The translations under genes and the position numbers were made by a program. Shown in pieces: positions 45,620-54,064 of a DNA stretch of 64,000 nucleotides (positions within the stretch are counted from its first letter, which is position 1; every line of letters starts with the position of its first letter). The notes below the pieces were generated by a model. That model was not told the DNA's origin and searched no databases. It saw nothing but the letters and a program-made list of their open reading frames with translations. Origin of the DNA: Marinobacterium_D sp050908845 (GTDB lineage Bacteria; Pseudomonadota; Gammaproteobacteria; Pseudomonadales; Balneatricaceae); assembly GCF_050908845.1 (NCBI RefSeq), contig NZ_CP194171.1:3162001-3226000 (forward strand), in the 5' to 3' direction.

Positions 45620-46900
45620 ATGAAACTTCGTCCTGATGTCCTATTGGCAGCCGCCATTGCTGCAGCGACCACCGCAAACGTGCAGGCAGACTCCTTTCGC
45701 GAAGCCCTGACCGGCGGCAAGGTCAGCGGTGAGATACGTAACGTCTATGCGGGTGGCTCCTACTCGGATGCCAAGCCGGAAGCAGGTGCGCTGAACAATG
45801 CTCATGTGCTGGGCTCGGCCCTGGAGCTGAATTATGCAACCGGCAGTTTCAAAGGCTTCAAAGCCGTGGTGGGTTTCCAGGCCGGCCGCGATTGGGGCAT
45901 TCACGATAAGGACAGCGGCCCGACCCCGGCCGGTGGCGAAGATGACGCCCGTGTCACCATCGATGCAACCGACCTGCGCCTTGCCTACCTGGAGTACGCC
46001 TTCGACAAAGAGATGACAGCGACCAGCCTGAAGATCGGTCGCCAGAAAATCGTCAGCCCGCTGCTGATGAACAGCGGCGCTTTCCCGATGCAGGACTCTT
46101 TCGATGCTTTGGTTGTTGAAAACCGCGACTTGCCCGATACCACGCTGAAACTGTTCGTGGTTGATCGCTGGAACCTGCGTTACGGCGATGATTCGAACGG
46201 CAGTATTACCCAGGAAGACAAGCAGTACGACGATCCGGTCTACTCCCTTTACCTGAGCAACAACAGCTTTAGCGGCCTCAATATCGAAGCCCAGTGGCTG
46301 TCGAACGATAATGACGACCCCGCGGGCGATCCGCCGGCAGCACCGGTGACCGCTGATCCCTACGATACCGGCTTCCTCGGCCTGACTTACAAGGTACCCG
46401 ACTCAAGCTGGGTGCTGGGCGCCAAGGCCCTGACCGCCGATTATGAAAACCGCGACGATACCGGCTACTGGGGCGTCAAGGCACAGACCAAGATCAAAGG
46501 CGTCGATGTTCAGCTGGGCTATACCTCCGTTCAGGATGATGGCAACTTCCCCGGATCCCTTGGCCACGTGCCGATGTTCCGCAGCTACAAATCCGGCTTT
46601 ATCGACGAGATCTTTGCCGGCCTGGATACCGTTTCCCTGCGTGTCGGTTACGGTTTTGGCGTAGCGGGTCTGAAAGCCAACTTCGTCTACTCCGACTGGA
46701 CACAGAGTGACGCAGGCATCGCCGCCAGCGGCAAGGATTTCGACGGTGGTTACGAAGCCGGCGTCGACGTGCGCTACCAGTTCCAGAACGTTGAGGGGCT
46801 AAGCGCCCGGGTGCAGTCGTCCTACATGGACTTCGATCGTGAAGCCGTTGCTGACGACGATCTTTTCCATACGCGTCTGACGCTCAACTACAAGTTCTAA
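45620..46900 (+). CDS. OprD-like outer-membrane porin
   Basis: A 426-residue beta-barrel porin with a signal peptide (MKLRPDVLLAAAIAAATTANVQA) and a terminal phenylalanine (TLNYKF), the outer-membrane insertion signal. SFREALTGGKVSGEIRNVYAGGSY and LKIGRQKIVSPLLMNS resemble the OprD/Campylobacter-MOMP-type porins. Acidic extracellular loops are rich in Asp. It has its own promoter after the sulfatase terminator and probably admits the substrate of the TAXI/sulfatase system. Confidence 0.87.
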   Translation: MKLRPDVLLAAAIAAATTANVQADSFREALTGGKVSGEIRNVYAGGSYSDAKPEAGALNNAHVLGSALELNYATGSFKGFKAVVGFQAGRDWGIHDKDSGPTPAGGEDDARVTIDATDLRLAYLEYAFDKEMTATSLKIGRQKIVSPLLMNSGAFPMQDSFDALVVENRDLPDTTLKLFVVDRWNLRYGDDSNGSITQEDKQYDDPVYSLYLSNNSFSGLNIEAQWLSNDNDDPAGDPPAAPVTADPYDTGFLGLTYKVPDSSWVLGAKALTADYENRDDTGYWGVKAQTKIKGVDVQLGYTSVQDDGNFPGSLGHVPMFRSYKSGFIDEIFAGLDTVSLRVGYGFGVAGLKANFVYSDWTQSDAGIAASGKDFDGGYEAGVDVRYQFQNVEGLSARVQSSYMDFDREAVADDDLFHTRLTLNYKF

Positions 46901-46910
46901 ACCAGAAACC

Positions 46911-46955
46911 GGGCCCGGCTTTGGTGATGCCAGCCATTTAACCAGAGCCGGGCCT
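46911..46955 (+). terminator. hairpin after the porin gene
   Basis: A 13-bp stem GCCCGGCTTTGGT (46913-46925) with ACCAGAGCCGGGC (46941-46953; one G-T wobble) just after the porin stop. No T-run follows, so it may be a 3' stabiliser with real termination at 47105. Confidence 0.5.
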
Positions 46956-46974
46956 GACGCAGATTCAACTCCCG

Positions 46975-47028
46975 GTAGTTTCAACTTCTGAGGTAGTTTC
47001 AACTTCTGAGATAGTTTCGAAATCTGAG
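46975..47028 (+). repeat. three tandem 18-bp repeats
   Basis: Two identical copies of GTAGTTTCAACTTCTGAG (46975-46992 and 46993-47010) and a diverged third, ATAGTTTCGAAATCTGAG (47011-47028). They lie in the 323-bp gap between porin and sulP and are not coding. They could be repeated binding sites, as 18-bp spacing is close to two helical turns, or a slippage product. Confidence 0.9.
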
Positions 47029-47104
47029 CAAGCCCATTTTTTTTGCCGCACTACATTATTCCTACTTCGGAATCATCATTTGACTAGCCGTCATTAGCGG
47101 CCCT

Positions 47105-47144
47105 CCCCTGGCAGGGGTTTCCCACCGCCAGGGGACATTTTTTT
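47105..47144 (+). terminator. terminator or attenuator upstream of sulP
   Basis: Stem CCCCTGGC (47105-47112) with GCCAGGGG (47127-47134) and a seven-T tail (47138-47144). It lies 80 bp before the sulP start and 205 bp after porin, so it either ends porin transcripts or sits in a sulP leader. Confidence 0.75.
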
Positions 47145-47223
47145 CCAACACAGAATACCCCGCTTCATGTGACCGGGCGGTCACGTGCAAACACTCACCG
47201 ATTTTCAAATGGAGGTTCGTCGC

Positions 47224-48987
47224 ATGAACCGCAGGCTCTCTCATTGGCTGCCGTTTCTGGCCTGGGGGCGAAACGTTAACCGGCAAACGCTGCTGCAGGA
47301 TCTGATGGCCGGTCTGACCGGCGCCGTGCTGGTTCTGCCTCAGGGGGTTGCCTACGCGCTCATCGCCGGCATGCCGCCCGAATACGGCCTGTACACGGCG
47401 ATCATCATCCCCATTATCGCGGCACTGTTCGGCTCGTCCGCTCACATGATCTCCGGCCCCGCCGCGGCTATGTCGATCGTGGTGATGAGTGTCGCCAGTT
47501 CCGGCGGCCTGGCTCCCGGGGATTACATCGGTACGGTGCTGACTCTGACGCTACTGACCGGCCTGATTCAGCTCGCCTTTGGACTGATGCGCCTGGGCAG
47601 CCTGGTCAACTTTATCTCCCATACCGTGGTGATCGGTTTTACTGCCGGGGCGGCGATCATCATCGCGGCCAGCCAGTTGAAGCATCTGTTCGGTGTCGAG
47701 GTCGCCGGCGGGCTCTCGTTCATCGACGGCCTGCTCGCCCTGTATGACCAGTTCGGCGCCCTGAACCCCTACTCGCTGCTGATCGGTGTTATTACCCTGG
47801 CCACCGCCATCGCGGTGCGCCGTATCCACCGGCGCCTGCCGCACCTGCTGATCGCCATGGCGGCGGGCAGCCTTGCCTGTTTCCTGCTGGATGGCGCCAG
47901 TAAAGGTGTTGCCCTGGTTGGCGCCATGCCCGGCACCCTGCCGCCGCTGTCGTCACCGGATCTGAGCCCTGCATCGCTGCAGACGCTGGCCTCAGGTGCC
48001 TTTGCCGTGGCCCTGCTGGGCCTGATCGAAGCGGTTTCTATCGCGCGCGCCATCGCCGTGCGCTCCGGCCAGCAGATCAACGGTAACCAGGAGTTTATCG
48101 GCCAGGGGCTGTCCAACCTGGTCGGCAGTTTCTTCTCCTGTTTTGCCGGCTCCGGCTCGTTCACCCGCTCCGGTGCCAACTATGATGCCGGCGCCCGCAC
48201 CCCGCTGGCAGCGATTTTCGCTGCCGTGATGCTGGCGTTGATCCTGATGTTGATGCCGGGGATTACCGCCTACCTGCCGCTGTCCGCCATGGCCGGTACC
48301 ATCCTCCTGATCGCCTGGAACCTGATCGACTTTCACCATATCCGCCAGATTCTGGGCGCCAATCGCAACGAAGCGACTATCCTCGCGGTCACCTTCCTGG
48401 CCACGCTGCTGGTGGAGCTGGAGTTCGCCATCTATATCGGCGTTATTCTGTCGCTGATCATCTACCTGAAGCGCACCTCGAAGCCCACCGTTACCGAGGT
48501 TGCGCCGATTCAGGACAGGCCAGACCGGCGCATCCGCAACGTGGCGCGTTATGACCTGCAGCAGTGCCCGCAAATCAAGATACTGCGTATCGACGGCTCG
48601 CTGTTTTTCGGCGCCATCGAACACGTGCAGCAACAGATCCGACTCTTCAGCGAAGCACCCGGCAGCCGCATTCTGGTGGTGGGTAAAGGGATCAACTTTA
48701 TCGATATCGCCGGTGCCGAGATGCTGATCCAGGAGGCGCGCCGCATCGAAAACGATGGCGGGCAACTGCTGTTCAGCTCCCTGAAAGGACGGGTGATCGA
48801 CGAACTGGATGCAAACGGTTACCTGAAAAAGCTGGGCGAGACACTGATATTCGATGCCCCGAAACCGGCGCTGGAACAGCTGATGAACCGGCTGAACCCG
48901 GATCCCTGCAGCCAGTGCAGTCAGCGGATTTTCTCGGAGTGTGCAGGACAGCCGGGGTCAGAACAGAAAATAATCCAGGCAGGATGA
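47224..48987 (+). CDS. SulP-family sulfate/anion permease
   Basis: A 587-residue transporter: about 12 helices with the N-terminal signature LVLPQGVAYALIAGMPPEYGLYTAII and GPAAAMSIVV, and a C-terminal STAS domain (about 430-560; GKGINFIDIAGAEMLIQEARRI). The ATG at 47224 follows GGAGGTTCGTCGC; a GTG at 47185 is in frame but lacks this site. Being beside a sulfatase suggests sulfate movement, though SulP proteins also carry bicarbonate or organic acids. Confidence 0.92.
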   Translation: MNRRLSHWLPFLAWGRNVNRQTLLQDLMAGLTGAVLVLPQGVAYALIAGMPPEYGLYTAIIIPIIAALFGSSAHMISGPAAAMSIVVMSVASSGGLAPGDYIGTVLTLTLLTGLIQLAFGLMRLGSLVNFISHTVVIGFTAGAAIIIAASQLKHLFGVEVAGGLSFIDGLLALYDQFGALNPYSLLIGVITLATAIAVRRIHRRLPHLLIAMAAGSLACFLLDGASKGVALVGAMPGTLPPLSSPDLSPASLQTLASGAFAVALLGLIEAVSIARAIAVRSGQQINGNQEFIGQGLSNLVGSFFSCFAGSGSFTRSGANYDAGARTPLAAIFAAVMLALILMLMPGITAYLPLSAMAGTILLIAWNLIDFHHIRQILGANRNEATILAVTFLATLLVELEFAIYIGVILSLIIYLKRTSKPTVTEVAPIQDRPDRRIRNVARYDLQQCPQIKILRIDGSLFFGAIEHVQQQIRLFSEAPGSRILVVGKGINFIDIAGAEMLIQEARRIENDGGQLLFSSLKGRVIDELDANGYLKKLGETLIFDAPKPALEQLMNRLNPDPCSQCSQRIFSECAGQPGSEQKIIQAG

Positions 48988-49019
48988 TGGAAATATGGGT
49001 GGCGCATTAGGCGGGATAC

Positions 49020-49229
49020 TCATTTTTTCGCCTTCAACAAGCCGACGCCCACGAGTAACGCGACACAACTGACGATGGTGACAGCAGCCAGCTCAGGAGC
49101 CCGAAAAAACCAGGTGTGGCCAGCCAGAGAGCCCAACCTGATGTAGTGGTATGCTATGAAGGCAGCCAACACCAGGAAATAAATGGCGGCTAGGGTAACA
49201 AGCAACCAAGCGACGACCTTCATCGACAT
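49020..49229 (-). CDS. small two-helix membrane protein
   Basis: A 69-residue protein with two hydrophobic segments (about 6-27 and 45-65) and basic tail LLKAKK. ACGGAGG five bases before the ATG supports translation. I recognise no family. It lies alone between sulP and rimBK; a 10-bp hairpin (GCTGGGTAGC/GCTACCCAGC) lies upstream at 49258-49286. Confidence 0.65.
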   Translation of the reverse strand: MSMKVVAWLLVTLAAIYFLVLAAFIAYHYIRLGSLAGHTWFFRAPELAAVTIVSCVALLVGVGLLKAKK

Positions 49230-49359
49230 ATTGGCCTCCGTGCTCTAACGCATAACGCTGGGTAGCTTCTAAACAGCTACCCAGCCTGTCTGACCTATAT
49301 AGACCCCACTACGTCGGGTCGAAGCCGGTACCCCTAGTGGATGGCAGCCTGGCTGCCCG

Positions 49360-50745
49360 TTATTCCTGCTCGCTACCCAGGGCCTTGCGCCAGCCCAGCT
49401 TTTTCTCGATCGAGGCGATCATCATACCGGCGATATCCTTGCCGGTGGCCGTCTCGATCCCTTCCAGCCCCGGTGAGGAGTTAACCTCCAGCAGCAGAGG
49501 TCCGTTCTTGGAGCGGATAATATCGACACCGGCAATATCAAGCCCCAGCGCCTTGGCCGCCGTGATCGACAGCTTGCGCTCCTCCGGGGTGATCTTGACG
49601 ATACTGGCGGTACCGCCCTGATGAATATTGGCACGGAACTCACCCGGCGCTGCAGTACGCTGGATAGAGGCAACCACCTTGCCGTCGATGACGAAGCAGC
49701 GGATATCCTTGCCGTCCGCCTCCTTAATGAACTCCTGCACCAGCAGGTTGGCCCGCAGCGCCTTGAAAGCGTTGATCACACTCTCCGCCGCCTTCTTGGT
49801 TTCGGCCAGCACCACGCCGCGTCCCTGGGTACCTTCCAGCAGTTTGACGATCAGCGGCGCACCACCAACCATCTCGATCAGGTCGTTGGTGTCCATCGGC
49901 GAGTTGGCAAAGCCGGTGGTCGGAATATTGATCCCGCTCTTGAGCATCAGCTGCAGCGAGAACAGCTTGTCCCGGCTCTTGATCACCGAATCAGAGGTGT
50001 TCGTGGTGTGCACGCCCATGCTCTCGAACTGGCGCGCCAGCGCACAGCCGTAAAAGGTCACGCTGGGCCGGATGCGGGTAATCACCGCATCCAGGTCTTT
50101 CAGCACCTTGCCACCGCGGTAATGCGCCTCGGGGTCCTTGGCATCCAGCTTCATGTAGCACTGCTTGATATCGAGGAAGACCATCTCGTGACCGCGCTCT
50201 TCGCCGGCTTCCAGAATCCGCTGATTGCTGTACAGATCCGGGTTACTGGCCATCAGCGCGATCTTCAGGCCGCTGCGTGCGATCTCCTTGCGCTCATAGA
50301 GCGCCTGCAGCTGTTCGCTGGAGCGCTCGCCCATGTAGAAGCTGCTGGAAGGATCGATCAGGAAGCGGCCGCTCATCGCCTCGCGGCCGAGCAGCATCCG
50401 GTAACCCATGGAATCGCGGTTGGCCAGAGTCAGCTCGATATCCCAGCGCTCGTCCCCGAGCTCCACCGGCACGGAAATAACGTAGCGGGTCTCTGCAATA
50501 CCGCTGGAGCTTTTCACCGAACGCTTATCGACGATCGGACGCTCACAGCGGATCGCCGTGCGGCGGTTGTTCTGCAACGGATGCACTTCGAAGCTGACCC
50601 AGGGCTCACCATTACGACGGAACGTCTGGATATTGAACGCATGGATAGAGGAGGTTTTCGCGCCGGAGTCGATACGCGCCTTGATGGCGGGCAGTCCCAG
50701 TTCAGGGAAAGTGCACCACTCTTCACTACCAATAATTGCTTTCAC
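49360..50745 (-). CDS. rimK: RimB-RimK fusion: ATP-dependent zinc protease domain plus glutamate ligase
   Basis: A 461-residue fusion. Residues 1-135 are the RimB/ATP-dependent zinc protease-like domain (GLPAIKARIDSGAKTSSIHA, a retropepsin-like DSGA). Residues 145-455 are an ATP-grasp ligase of the RimK type (DAVITRIRPSVTFYGCALARQFESMGV, PLIVKLLEGTQGRGVVLAET, LLLEVNSSPGLEGIE). RimK adds glutamates to ribosomal protein S6 and RimB is its partner in Pseudomonas; here both roles sit in one polypeptide. A perfect short palindrome (49343-49357) follows the stop. Confidence 0.9.
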   Translation of the reverse strand: MKAIIGSEEWCTFPELGLPAIKARIDSGAKTSSIHAFNIQTFRRNGEPWVSFEVHPLQNNRRTAIRCERPIVDKRSVKSSSGIAETRYVISVPVELGDERWDIELTLANRDSMGYRMLLGREAMSGRFLIDPSSSFYMGERSSEQLQALYERKEIARSGLKIALMASNPDLYSNQRILEAGEERGHEMVFLDIKQCYMKLDAKDPEAHYRGGKVLKDLDAVITRIRPSVTFYGCALARQFESMGVHTTNTSDSVIKSRDKLFSLQLMLKSGINIPTTGFANSPMDTNDLIEMVGGAPLIVKLLEGTQGRGVVLAETKKAAESVINAFKALRANLLVQEFIKEADGKDIRCFVIDGKVVASIQRTAAPGEFRANIHQGGTASIVKITPEERKLSITAAKALGLDIAGVDIIRSKNGPLLLEVNSSPGLEGIETATGKDIAGMMIASIEKKLGWRKALGSEQE

Positions 50746-51113
50746 GCTTTGAGATCCTGCTCAGTAAAACGCTGGCTGCGGTTATTTTTGATGCCGCAGT
50801 CTATCGGGGAACCGGCCCGGCGAACATACTTTTAACCCAAGTTTTTTCATGGCCATAAAATGGTCAAAAAAGCAGCCAGCAAAAATAAATTAAGCCTTTA
50901 AATATCAATATCTTGAATACAAGAAAGCCGATTCGGCCAAGATGGAAACCACTCTGTTTTTGCGTTAGCGCGTCAGTCAGTAGCAACCTGACGTAAACAA
51001 GATAGGAACTAACCAGAAGGCTTGTCGATGGAGCCGGTTGATACAATCAAGCATAGACGAAACACCAGCGGTGGTGTTCCGTCTCGCGATAAAGCGGATG
51101 GCGGCTGTAGCCG
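50746..51113. other. non-coding gap between rimBK and DUF3465 genes
   Basis: About 370 bp with no supported gene; AT-rich near 50840-50920. The only clear structure is a hairpin at 51056-51083 (GACGAAACACCA / TGGTGTTCCGTC, one mismatch), 31 bp past the DUF3465 stop and lacking a T-run; it may end that transcript. Confidence 0.6.
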
Positions 51114-51551
51114 TTACTGATAGGTGACGCCCCGGTGTTTCAGCCAGCCACCTTCATGGCGCCCCCTGGGATCATGATGAGTCCAGTGCACCACGCCCCC
51201 TTTGGGGTTCCACTCATACTCGCCGTAAAACTCCACCCGGTCACCCTCGCGCAGCGAATCGATCCGGGGCGCAAGATCGATATTGTGAGAGATCAGCAGT
51301 GTCTGACCGGTTGCCAGTCTCAGGATAAACTTCTGGTGCCGGCTGCCCTGGTTATCATCCGGCAGCAGATGCACGACCTCCCCCGCGCCAGCCACCTGAA
51401 GATCGCTGAGCTGCTCTTCATACGCCTGCGCCAGACGCGCATCACTGCCACCCTCCTGCGGCTGGGTGTATGACTCCAAGAGAGCGGGGTTTTGGTCGAT
51501 ATAGCCATAGACCAGCACACCCACCACTAAGACGATCAGCAGTTTTTTCAT
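51114..51551 (-). CDS. DUF3465 family exported protein
   Basis: A 145-residue protein with an N-terminal signal/anchor helix (MKKLLIVLVVGVLVYGYI) and a compact OB-like domain: GEVVHLLPDDNQGSRHQKFILRLATGQTLLISHNIDLAPRIDSLREGDRVEFYGEYEWNPKGGVVHWTHHDPRGRHEGGWLKHRGV. This is the full DUF3465 pattern with its histidine-rich end. Function unknown; nucleic-acid or cation binding in the periplasm is conceivable. Confidence 0.87.
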   Translation of the reverse strand: MKKLLIVLVVGVLVYGYIDQNPALLESYTQPQEGGSDARLAQAYEEQLSDLQVAGAGEVVHLLPDDNQGSRHQKFILRLATGQTLLISHNIDLAPRIDSLREGDRVEFYGEYEWNPKGGVVHWTHHDPRGRHEGGWLKHRGVTYQ

Positions 51552-51630
51552 CAGACTCCATTCCCTTATATGTGACGGCTAAATTCGGAACTATCCTGCC
51601 AGCTCAGCTGCCGCAGCTGTCTTTATCTTT

Positions 51631-51810
51631 CTAAAACCGCGCCATGCCGTGGAACATGCCACCGAAGATCATCGACAGCACACTGAAGATGATGCTGAGG
51701 ATGATAAACGCGGGGATGGAGGCGATGGCAAACTTCACCATAAATATGACCATGGAAAGGAAAGGCATCTTAATATCGACGACGGTGACTTCGCGGTTAT
51801 CGTTAGACAT
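51631..51810 (-). CDS. small single-pass membrane protein
   Basis: A 59-residue protein MSNDNREVTVVDIKMPF followed by one long hydrophobic segment (about 17-50). The start at 51810 has AAGGAT eight bases upstream; in-frame ATGs at 51819 and 51894 lack a good site. No family recognised. It lies 79 bp after the DUF3465 start on the same strand. Confidence 0.65.
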   Translation of the reverse strand: MSNDNREVTVVDIKMPFLSMVIFMVKFAIASIPAFIILSIIFSVLSMIFGGMFHGMARF

Positions 51811-51918
51811 AGTTTTCATCCTTAATTGAAATGCGTTGAGTGGGTTGAAACAGGCTTGAACGTGAAAGGATAGACTTCGAGCGAACAATTCCAAAAGTTT
51901 TCACACTGTGTTTCACGA

Positions 51919-52248
51919 TTAGCGTTCTTGCTCAGTAACGATTAGCTCTGGCCGAGTATCACCAAGCCAAATCTCCGTGCCCGGATAAAGCTTAACCTCA
52001 GCATGCTCACTGATGCGGAACGAAAAATCAAAGTTGCCGTGAAAGATAGTGCCGTTCAGTTCGACGTTGCTTAGCTCACCTTTGACATACACATCCGCGG
52101 TACATACCCGACAATCAGCGGGCGGAGCATTGCGTATTATCCAGAGCTTACCTTCCGGAACAACGTAACCGCTGCCTTTACTAAGAAGGCGTTCATCGGC
52201 GTGTACAGTACCTGCGGCAAACAATAGGAATAAGATGAGTAATCTCAT
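51919..52248 (-). CDS. hypothetical periplasmic protein
   Basis: A 109-residue protein with a signal peptide (MRLLILFLLFAAGTVHA) and a beta-rich body (SGYVVPEGKLWIIRNAPPADCRVCTADVYVKGELSNVELNGTIFHGNFDFSF) with a CRVC pair. The pattern PEGKLWIIRN...GELSNVEL...LYPGTEIWLGD repeats roughly twice and suggests a beta-helix-like or cupin-like fold. Function unknown. It borders the cassette array. Confidence 0.7.
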   Translation of the reverse strand: MRLLILFLLFAAGTVHADERLLSKGSGYVVPEGKLWIIRNAPPADCRVCTADVYVKGELSNVELNGTIFHGNFDFSFRISEHAEVKLYPGTEIWLGDTRPELIVTEQER

Positions 52249-52261
52249 GGAATTTTTTGTT

Positions 52262-52332
52262 TAACACCCGCATTTGAGGCTGGTTTGAAGTGAAAAGAAA
52301 AACCTGTCCGATAACATGCGTTTTTTATACTA
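52262..52332 (-). repeat. degenerate attC-like site
   Basis: Plus strand begins TTAACACCCGCAT and ends ATGCGTTTTTTA, with CGCAT/ATGCG arms (52269-52273, 52316-52320) and an imperfect inner stem. It lies directly downstream of the 398-aa gene, where a cassette attC is expected, but the end boxes are poor matches. It could instead be a terminator. Confidence 0.35.
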
Positions 52333-52339
52333 TAGATTC

Positions 52340-53536
52340 TTAGCATGTAAGGAATGGAGGCTCGATATCATACATGTATGCCAAAGCAATTTTCATTGCC
52401 ATCCATCCTTCATAAGTAAACATATTTTGAGGGGCCTCTAGAGGGTTTTCAATGTACCCCCTTAGCTGACTACCCTCTGGCAGATCACTCTCATCAATAA
52501 ACTCCCAACTCTCCTCTGCACCCTTCATTTCATTTTTAATAGTGCTAATATCCATATTTGTTTCTGCAACAAAAAATAATTGAGGCTTCCCTCCTCTAAC
52601 CAGTTCCCTTGAAAAAGTTAGAGGGATTAACTCATAAAGCTCTCTATCCAGACCAATCTCGCTCTTAATTTCCTTCTCCATTCCCTGCATGAAAAAGTCA
52701 AAACCTAACTCACCTTTTTTATTCACATCCAGCCACTCAAACACTCCTGACGCGGAACAGTGAAACTTACCTTCACCATTCGCCATGATTGCTTGTTCGC
52801 TTCCTCTGATTGGAATCAGCACTTCTTTTGTTTCAGGGTTTAATACAACAACAGCAACTCCTAAAGTATTTGCTAAGATTGACGAATTAAGCGGGGGCAG
52901 AGCGTTTTTGTCATGCTTTTCAATATCGTTTCTTATTGTAGCTGTACTATCATCGGACAAAAAACCAGAAGACCAATCCATAGTTAGATTTGTTCCAATC
53001 TGGTCAAAATACGTAGCAGGCTGAATACAGATAACATTATCTTTGAGATCAAATTTTGATATCCGAACCGATTTGTTATTTTCCCAGTTTCTGGTTTCTG
53101 GATCTCTTATGACCTTCCCTATTTTTTTGAATAATTCTAATGATTTTTGGTAGTGAGGGATAAGATGATCTGGTGGAGTGTACTTAGCACTAATAACAAC
53201 AAGCTGAAGGTCATTAACATTTTTACCATACGAAAAACCTTTTCCGTTTATATTCAATGGAACGCTTTCTGCGTAAGGTGATCTACAAAACTTGTATTCT
53301 TTTCCTGCCTCATATTCACTGTAATATTTAATTAAAGCTTCCGTATCCATCTGTACAAACGGCGATTTTTTGTCGTTACTATCAAAGCCTGAGCGAACAC
53401 TCTTCATTTTCCCTTTTTCAGACAAAGGAATATTAGTAGAGAGCCCACCGACAACAGGTATACTCACCTGCAAATTGGGGTTCTCTTCTTTGAAACGTTC
53501 CCAAAACCTGCTTAATTTACCTATCACAGCTTTCAT
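52340..53536 (-). CDS. cassette protein with divergent Nudix-like domain
   Basis: A 398-residue soluble protein, AT-rich and lysine-rich unlike its flanks. Residues about 215-350 look Nudix-like: TLGVAVVVLNPETKEVLIPIRGSEQAI, then GVFEW and MEKEIKSEIGLD, close to the Nudix box core REUxEExGU but with the Gly-Glu spacing disturbed by an insertion. The N-terminal 200 residues match nothing I know. Start follows AAAGGAG. Position in an integron cassette suggests an adaptive role; enzyme activity is uncertain. Confidence 0.75.
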   Translation of the reverse strand: MKAVIGKLSRFWERFKEENPNLQVSIPVVGGLSTNIPLSEKGKMKSVRSGFDSNDKKSPFVQMDTEALIKYYSEYEAGKEYKFCRSPYAESVPLNINGKGFSYGKNVNDLQLVVISAKYTPPDHLIPHYQKSLELFKKIGKVIRDPETRNWENNKSVRISKFDLKDNVICIQPATYFDQIGTNLTMDWSSGFLSDDSTATIRNDIEKHDKNALPPLNSSILANTLGVAVVVLNPETKEVLIPIRGSEQAIMANGEGKFHCSASGVFEWLDVNKKGELGFDFFMQGMEKEIKSEIGLDRELYELIPLTFSRELVRGGKPQLFFVAETNMDISTIKNEMKGAEESWEFIDESDLPEGSQLRGYIENPLEAPQNMFTYEGWMAMKIALAYMYDIEPPFLTC

Positions 53537-53557
53537 TTTAAAAACTCCTTTCTATGT

Positions 53558-53644
53558 ATAACGCTCGGCATAGGGGCAGACAAATAAGCGCAGCTTTTTG
53601 GCTGTCCCATCGACCGTAGGGAGCGACTGTTGCCGCTTGTTAAT
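53558..53644 (-). repeat. attC site
   Basis: Plus strand TAACGCTCGGCA at one end and TGCCGCTTGTTAA at the other, a mirrored end-box arrangement with an extra-base mismatch as in attC sites. Inner arms GGGGCAG/CTGTCCC enclose a GC-AGC/GGCT hairpin with a T-rich loop. It lies between the 398-aa and 103-aa genes. The recombination point would be G^TTA on the minus strand. Confidence 0.75.
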
Positions 53645-53649
53645 TGGCA

Positions 53650-53961
53650 TTATCTACCGACCTTTTTATTTAGTTTTTCAAAGTGCTCATTGGCTTCAGC
53701 AGAATTTAGTATTTGACGCTCTGCTATCTTTTGAGTGTTGTACCCCAATAGTTTTTGGATAAACACATCAAAGAACCCAAGCGGAAATATTAGCGATACA
53801 ACCACAGAGGCCACTAACACTTCTGTAACCCACGTACTGTCAGTGACATATGCCAAAATAACGACAATTGCCAGAGTTATTTTTAACCACTTTGATACGG
53901 ATGCAAAGGTCATTGCTGACTTTATATCGTCAGTTAACATCTCTTCTTTCAGGTTTTTCAC
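53650..53961 (-). CDS. cassette-encoded membrane protein
   Basis: A 103-residue protein starting at GTG (AAAGGAAGAATC upstream) with two hydrophobic helices (about 27-44 and 47-70) and a charged C-terminal helix (YNTQKIAERQILNSAEANEHFEKLNKKVGR). No family recognised. The stop is a few bases from the attC at 53558-53644, the usual tight cassette geometry. Confidence 0.75.
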   Translation of the reverse strand: MKNLKEEMLTDDIKSAMTFASVSKWLKITLAIVVILAYVTDSTWVTEVLVASVVVSLIFPLGFFDVFIQKLLGYNTQKIAERQILNSAEANEHFEKLNKKVGR

Positions 53962-53978
53962 GATTCTTCCTTTGCCAT

Positions 53979-54064
53979 TTCACGTCGCACACAGGTGCGG
54001 CCAAATAAGCACAGCGTTTTGGACGTCCCAGCGACCAACGGGAGCGACTCCTGTGCTTTGTTAA
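53979..54064 (-). repeat. attC site
   Basis: Plus strand CACGTCGCACA ... TGTGCTTTGTTAA with inner segments closely similar to the site at 53558 (CAAATAAGCACAGC, GGGAGCGACT). The stop codon of the 142-aa gene (TAA) lies within the terminal box, as is common in cassettes. Confidence 0.75.

Noticed and set aside
46975..47028. CRISPR-like array
   Set aside because: Three contiguous 18-bp repeats without spacers and no cas genes nearby.
47185..47223. GTG start extending SulP by 13 residues
   Set aside because: A GGAGG site directly serves the ATG at 47224, which gives a standard SulP N-terminus.
49621..50835. 404-codon frame opposite rimBK
   Set aside because: Antisense of a clear RimB-RimK fusion; no domain pattern.
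52262..52332. Calling this a definite attC
   Set aside because: End boxes are poor and the inner stem imperfect; kept only as a low-confidence site because of its position after a cassette gene.
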